Part shown: piece by piece, positions 5,154-7,441 of the stretch
Layout: every line of letters begins with the position of its first letter
Position numbering within the stretch: the first letter of the stretch is position 1
DNA from: Peptacetobacter sp900539645
GTDB taxonomy: Bacteria; Bacillota; Clostridia; Peptostreptococcales; Peptostreptococcaceae
Direction of reading: 5' to 3'
Assembly (NCBI RefSeq): GCF_047807365.1
Contig: NZ_JBLOUI010000064.1
Span: forward strand, 1-7,441
DNA: 7,441 bases
Position numbers and translations under genes: made by a program
The notes under the pieces: generated by a model
Told to the model about the DNA's origin: nothing
What the model saw: the letters and a program-made list of their open reading frames with translations, nothing else
Databases searched by the model: none

Positions 5154-6623
5154 TTATCTTATTACCTCAACAACTTCACCATTTAATGAGAATGATCTAG
5201 GCTGAGTTATTTTTACATTTACTAATTTTCCTATTAAATTATCTTCTTTACTATCAAAGTTTACAGTTTTGTTCTGTCTAGTTTTTCCAGTGTATCTATT
5301 TTTATCTTTGGCACTTCTTCCTTCAACTAGCACTTCAACCACTTTATCCTGATAGCTATAGTTTATATCGTTAACTATTCTGTTAACATGTTCTAATACT
5401 TCATCAAATCTTCTGTGTTTTTCGTCTTCTGGAATCTGGTCTTCCATTTTAGCAGCTGGAGTTCCTTCTCTTTTAGAGTATATGAATGTAAATGCTGAGT
5501 CATATTTAGTTTCTTCTATTACATCTATAGTATCCTGAACATCTTCAAGAGTTTCTCCTGGGAAACCAACCATTATATCTGTACTGAATGCTATGTCAGG
5601 TATTTCTTTTCTAACTTTTCTTACTATATTAAGGTAGTCTTCTTTTGTGTAGTGTCTATTCATTTTCTTTAAAAGTGTACTACTTCCACACTGAACTGGT
5701 AGATGTAGGAATTCACATATTTTATCACAATCTCTCATAGCATATATTACTTCATCAGATAAGTCTTTTGGATGAGATGTCATAAATCTTATTCTTTCTA
5801 ATCCTTCTATTTTGTTGACTTCTCTTAGAAGTTCAGCAAATGTCATAGGATTTTCAAGAGTTTTTCCGTATGAGTTTACGTTCTGCCCAAGTAAAGTTAC
5901 TTCTTTTGTTCCATGAGCTACTAATTCTTTTATTTCGTCAATTATATCCTGTGGCTCTCTACTTCTTTCTCTACCTCTAGTGTAAGGAACTATGCAGTAC
6001 GTGCAGAAATTGTTGCATCCGTACATTATGTTTACAAATGCTTTTAGTTCAAATTTTCTGTTACTGTGTAACCCTTCTATTACTTCTCCATCTACATCCC
6101 AAACTTCAACTATATTTTTTCCAGTAGTTATCTGTTTGTATAGTAGTTCTGGGAATCTATATAGGTTATGAGTACCAAACATTAGGTTTACGTGTTTGTG
6201 ATTTTTTTTGATTTCTTCTACAACATGTGGCTGCTGCATCATACATCCACAAAGTGCTATTTTTACGTCTGGATTTTTTCTTTTTGTGAATTTTAGCTGA
6301 CCTAGGTTTCCATATACTTTCATTTCTGCGTTTTCTCTTACTGCACAAGTGTTGTATATTATTAGGTCTGCTTTGTATAGTTTTTCAGTTCTTTCGTATC
6401 CCATTCTTTCAAGCATATATGCTAGTTCTTCTGAGTCGTGCTCATTCATCTGACACCCGAACGTACCACAGCCCACGACAGGACGACGGTGTTTTTTCTT
6501 TGCCCACCGGTCATTAAGTTTTCTAACTTTATCCATGAACACTTCCTGTTCTTCTAGTTTTTTAGGGTCTAATACTTTCTGTCTTGGTTTCTTTACTTCT
6601 TTGTTTATGTTAATTGTTTCCAT
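5154..6623 (-). CDS. miaB: tRNA-2-methylthio-N6-dimethylallyladenosine synthase MiaB
   Basis: MiaB adds a methylthio group to i6A37 next to the anticodon of tRNAs reading UNN codons, using two [4Fe-4S] clusters and SAM. The N-terminal MTTase domain starts near residue 48 with FGCQMNEHDSEELA (Cys57), then NTCAVRENAE (Cys93) and GCMMQ (Cys127), the three auxiliary-cluster ligands. The radical SAM motif YGCNNFCTYCIVPYTRGRERSR gives Cys203, Cys207 and Cys210 (CX3CX2C). LLGQNVNSYG, LHLPVQCGS and TDIMVGFPGET are typical of the barrel. A TRAM domain (about 422-486) ends the protein. At 489 aa it is somewhat long because of a charged extension of about 48 residues. AAGGAG lies 7 nt before the ATG. 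An extra Cys52 and a local G+C-rich patch lie just before the first motif. Confidence 0.95.
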   Translation of the reverse strand: METININKEVKKPRQKVLDPKKLEEQEVFMDKVRKLNDRWAKKKHRRPVVGCGTFGCQMNEHDSEELAYMLERMGYERTEKLYKADLIIYNTCAVRENAEMKVYGNLGQLKFTKRKNPDVKIALCGCMMQQPHVVEEIKKNHKHVNLMFGTHNLYRFPELLYKQITTGKNIVEVWDVDGEVIEGLHSNRKFELKAFVNIMYGCNNFCTYCIVPYTRGRERSREPQDIIDEIKELVAHGTKEVTLLGQNVNSYGKTLENPMTFAELLREVNKIEGLERIRFMTSHPKDLSDEVIYAMRDCDKICEFLHLPVQCGSSTLLKKMNRHYTKEDYLNIVRKVRKEIPDIAFSTDIMVGFPGETLEDVQDTIDVIEETKYDSAFTFIYSKREGTPAAKMEDQIPEDEKHRRFDEVLEHVNRIVNDINYSYQDKVVEVLVEGRSAKDKNRYTGKTRQNKTVNFDSKEDNLIGKLVNVKITQPRSFSLNGEVVEVIR

Positions 6624-6658
6624 TTTTTTCTCCTTTTCTATTTATAACTATCCTTTTT

Positions 6659-6667
6659 ATTTTATCA
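6659..6667 (-). promoter_or_regulatory. Possible extended -10 promoter of miaB
   Basis: On the minus strand TGATAAAAT is a TGn extended -10 with hexamer TAAAAT, about 36 nt upstream of the miaB ATG. No convincing -35 is seen, which extended -10 promoters tolerate. It is divergent from the plus-strand microprotein promoter about 100 nt away. Confidence 0.35.
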
Positions 6668-6757
6668 CAGTTTTGAAATATTTTTTAGATGTTATTTTTA
6701 TTAGTGATTTATTTCGGAAAACAAATATATTATTTTTGTGTAAAATTATAAAAATAC

Positions 6758-6786
6758 TTGACTAATGGTTACCATTGCAGTATAAT
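6758..6786 (+). promoter_or_regulatory. Strong sigma-A-type promoter of the microprotein operon
   Basis: TTGACT and a perfect TATAAT are separated by 17 nt, close to the ideal vegetative promoter. Transcription should start around 6793, so the message would begin almost at its ribosome site and have a leader of only about 16 nt. An inverted repeat fills most of the spacer. Confidence 0.8.
6764..6776 (+). promoter_or_regulatory. Probable operator in the promoter spacer
   Basis: AATGGT-T-ACCATT is a perfect 6+1+6 inverted repeat between the -35 and -10 elements, a classic place for a repressor. The regulator is unknown; the AbrB-like protein of the same operon is one candidate, though that family often prefers looser AT-rich sites. 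Confidence 0.5.
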
Positions 6787-6792
6787 ATAATT

Positions 6793-6804
6793 AAAGGAGG
6801 TGAT
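6793..6804 (+). promoter_or_regulatory. Twelve-base full-match Shine-Dalgarno
   Basis: AAAGGAGGTGAT is complementary to the 16S rRNA anti-Shine-Dalgarno end over all 12 bases, far longer than usual, with 8 nt between GGAGG and the ATG. Together with the strong promoter this predicts high expression of the first microprotein. Confidence 0.8.
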
Positions 6805-6808
6805 AAAA

Positions 6809-6928
6809 ATGAGCAACAAAAAAGAGAAAGCAAAATGGGAATTAATCTTAATAAAAGTAACAGTTGTTAGTATGATAATCGAAACTATAAGCAATGTACT
6901 AACAAAAATAATAAATCTTTTTAAATAA
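6809..6928 (+). CDS. 39-aa single-pass membrane microprotein, unknown function
   Basis: This short frame starts at an ATG behind a very strong ribosome site and promoter, which is the main reason to call it real. The peptide begins MSNKKEKAKWELILIK, giving a lysine-rich N-terminus, then one hydrophobic stretch (about 11-25), and ends in an amphipathic segment ISNVLTKIINLFK. It has no cysteine and no signal-peptidase site. The charge pattern suggests the N-terminus stays in the cytoplasm. I recognise no family; small membrane toxins, holin-like peptides and accessory microproteins share this design. A second peptide of the same layout is encoded 76 nt downstream, and an AbrB-like gene follows. 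Confidence 0.7.
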   Translation: MSNKKEKAKWELILIKVTVVSMIIETISNVLTKIINLFK

Positions 6929-6936
6929 TTCCAAAT

Positions 6937-6957
6937 GGGGAGGTTGGCTCCCTCCCC
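6937..6957 (+). other. G+C-rich hairpin between the two microprotein genes
   Basis: GGGGAGG and CCTCCCC form a perfect 7-bp stem with a 7-nt loop (TTGGCTC), in sharp contrast to the AT-rich surroundings. It lies 8 nt after the first microprotein stop. The following bases TTATAGCTTTCTC are a poor U-tract, so it is more likely a partial attenuator or an mRNA-stability element than a full terminator. CCTCC could also pair with the downstream ribosome site GGAGG (6992-6996). Confidence 0.55.
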
Positions 6958-7004
6958 TTATAGCTTTCTCTAATATCATTATAACACGAAAGGAGGATAT
7001 AAGG

Positions 7005-7115
7005 ATGACAGAAGATAAAAAAGTTAAATTAATTAAATTTATTGTACTTTTACTTTCTGTTGGAATAGTTTTAAAATTGCTTGACTTGATTCGTATTGTT
7101 ATAAATGCTTTTTAG
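7005..7115 (+). CDS. 36-aa single-pass membrane microprotein, unknown function
   Basis: This peptide begins MTEDKKVKLIKFIVLLLSVG and has a charged N-terminus, a hydrophobic core (about 9-24) and a C-terminal segment LLDLIRIVINAF. AAAGGAGG lies 8 nt upstream of the ATG, a well-placed strong site. The layout mirrors the 39-aa peptide upstream (charged head, one membrane helix, ending IN-x-F), so the two may be distant paralogues or work as a pair. No family is recognised. The AbrB-like gene starts 28 nt after the stop with no terminator between. Confidence 0.68.
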   Translation: MTEDKKVKLIKFIVLLLSVGIVLKLLDLIRIVINAF

Positions 7116-7143
7116 ATAAATACTTTTTTAGGAGGATTAAAAA

Positions 7144-7335
7144 ATGGAACAATTTAAAAGAAATGTAATAATGAATAAAGCTGGTGGTGCATCTGGTAAA
7201 AATACCTATTCTTATAAGCTATCTCTTCCAGCTCGGGTTATAAAAGAATTAGGTGTTACTCCTGAAGATAAGGGTCTTATCCTTACTTTAGAGGACGGAA
7301 AACTTATAATCGAAAAAGACCACTCTGAAGAATAA
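7144..7335 (+). CDS. AbrB/MazE/SpoVT-family DNA-binding protein
   Basis: This 63-aa protein consists of a single SpoVT-AbrB domain (about residues 8-58). MNKAGG is followed by SYKLSLPARVIKELGV (23-38), the family's beta-strand, 'lPa' turn and helix, then a hydrophobic strand GLILTLEDGKLIIEK (44-58). Such proteins form swapped-hairpin dimers that bind DNA and serve as transition-state regulators or as antitoxins of MazE type. AGGAGG is well placed before the ATG. It is the last gene of the microprotein operon; autoregulation at the spacer operator, or control of the peptides, is plausible but inferred. No MazF-like toxin is present in the window. Confidence 0.85.
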   Translation: MEQFKRNVIMNKAGGASGKNTYSYKLSLPARVIKELGVTPEDKGLILTLEDGKLIIEKDHSEE

Positions 7336-7340
7336 AAAAA

Positions 7341-7382
7341 TACTGCCATAGAACACCTTTAAAAGGTGTTCTTATGACAGTA
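7341..7382 (-). terminator. Long hairpin, intrinsic terminator for minus-strand transcripts
   Basis: GAACACCTT/AAGGTGTTC is extended outward by CATA/TATG and TACTG/CAGTA with one mismatch and one bulge. On the minus strand it is followed by seven Ts (7334-7340), so it should stop transcription entering from beyond the right edge. On the plus strand it has no T-tract and may only stabilise the mRNA end. Confidence 0.65.
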
Positions 7383-7388
7383 CCTTTA

Positions 7389-7417
7389 ACTGACACCTAA
7401 CGGTTGTCAGTTTTTTT
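7389..7417 (+). terminator. Intrinsic terminator of the microprotein/AbrB operon
   Basis: ACTGACA pairs with TGTCAGT (7389-7395 with 7405-7411), with an inner CC/GG pair and a one-base bulge, followed by a run of seven Ts that starts with the last base of the stem. It lies about 54 nt after the AbrB-like gene stop and, with the preceding hairpin, forms a convergent terminator pair. Confidence 0.8.
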
Positions 7418-7441
7418 GTATTCAAATTTAGCTCCACAATT

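Noticed and set aside
6535..6765. 76-aa hydrophobic plus-strand frame over the miaB start and its upstream region
   Set aside because: It starts inside miaB on the other strand without a ribosome site; its hydrophobic look comes from AT-rich non-coding DNA.
7144..7335. Calling the AbrB-like gene a MazE antitoxin with a MazF partner
   Set aside because: No MazF/PemK-like frame is present in the window; an antitoxin role could only concern the upstream peptides and remains speculative.

Overview
The window is low-G+C, AT-rich DNA of a Gram-positive anaerobe, most likely a member of the Clostridia close to Peptostreptococcaceae. The signs are AT-ending codons, strong GGAGG ribosome sites, intrinsic terminators with U-tracts, a preQ1-I riboswitch, and a queuine-salvage gene trio described in gut clostridia such as Clostridioides difficile. 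The species cannot be fixed from sequence reading alone.

Layout. (a) About 1-140, minus strand: the 5' end of a probable group II intron sits directly behind an intrinsic terminator, and the intron runs off the window edge. (b) 191-2640, minus strand: a riboswitch-controlled operon, promoter > preQ1-I leader > nucleoside hydrolase (QueK type) > ECF transporter S component > radical SAM lyase (QueL type). Together these would import queuine, or release it from queuosine, and cut it back to preQ1, the base that bacterial Tgt inserts into tRNA. (c) 2446-2931: a gene-poor stretch with that leader and promoter, one consensus DnaA box, a 24-nt perfect palindrome and the terminator of the next operon. 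(d) 2932-6623, minus strand: miaB (tRNA ms2i6A methylthiolase), a small lipoprotein, a LUD-domain protein with a C-terminal cysteine cluster, and a diacylglycerol-kinase-family lipid kinase. All are co-oriented and tightly spaced, though a promoter before the LUD gene is possible. (e) 6758-7417, plus strand: a compact unit, divergent from miaB, with a near-consensus promoter carrying a 6+1+6 inverted repeat in its spacer. It encodes two membrane microproteins of 39 and 36 aa and a 63-aa AbrB/SpoVT-type DNA-binding protein, and ends in tandem hairpins.

The best-understood system is the queuine-salvage operon. Its odd points are an Asn at the usual catalytic His of the hydrolase, a CX4CX2C iron-sulfur motif in the radical SAM protein, and a leader that looks able to act on both transcription and translation. 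The least-explained system is the plus-strand microprotein/AbrB operon, for which no function is recognised. No tRNA, rRNA or CRISPR array was found.
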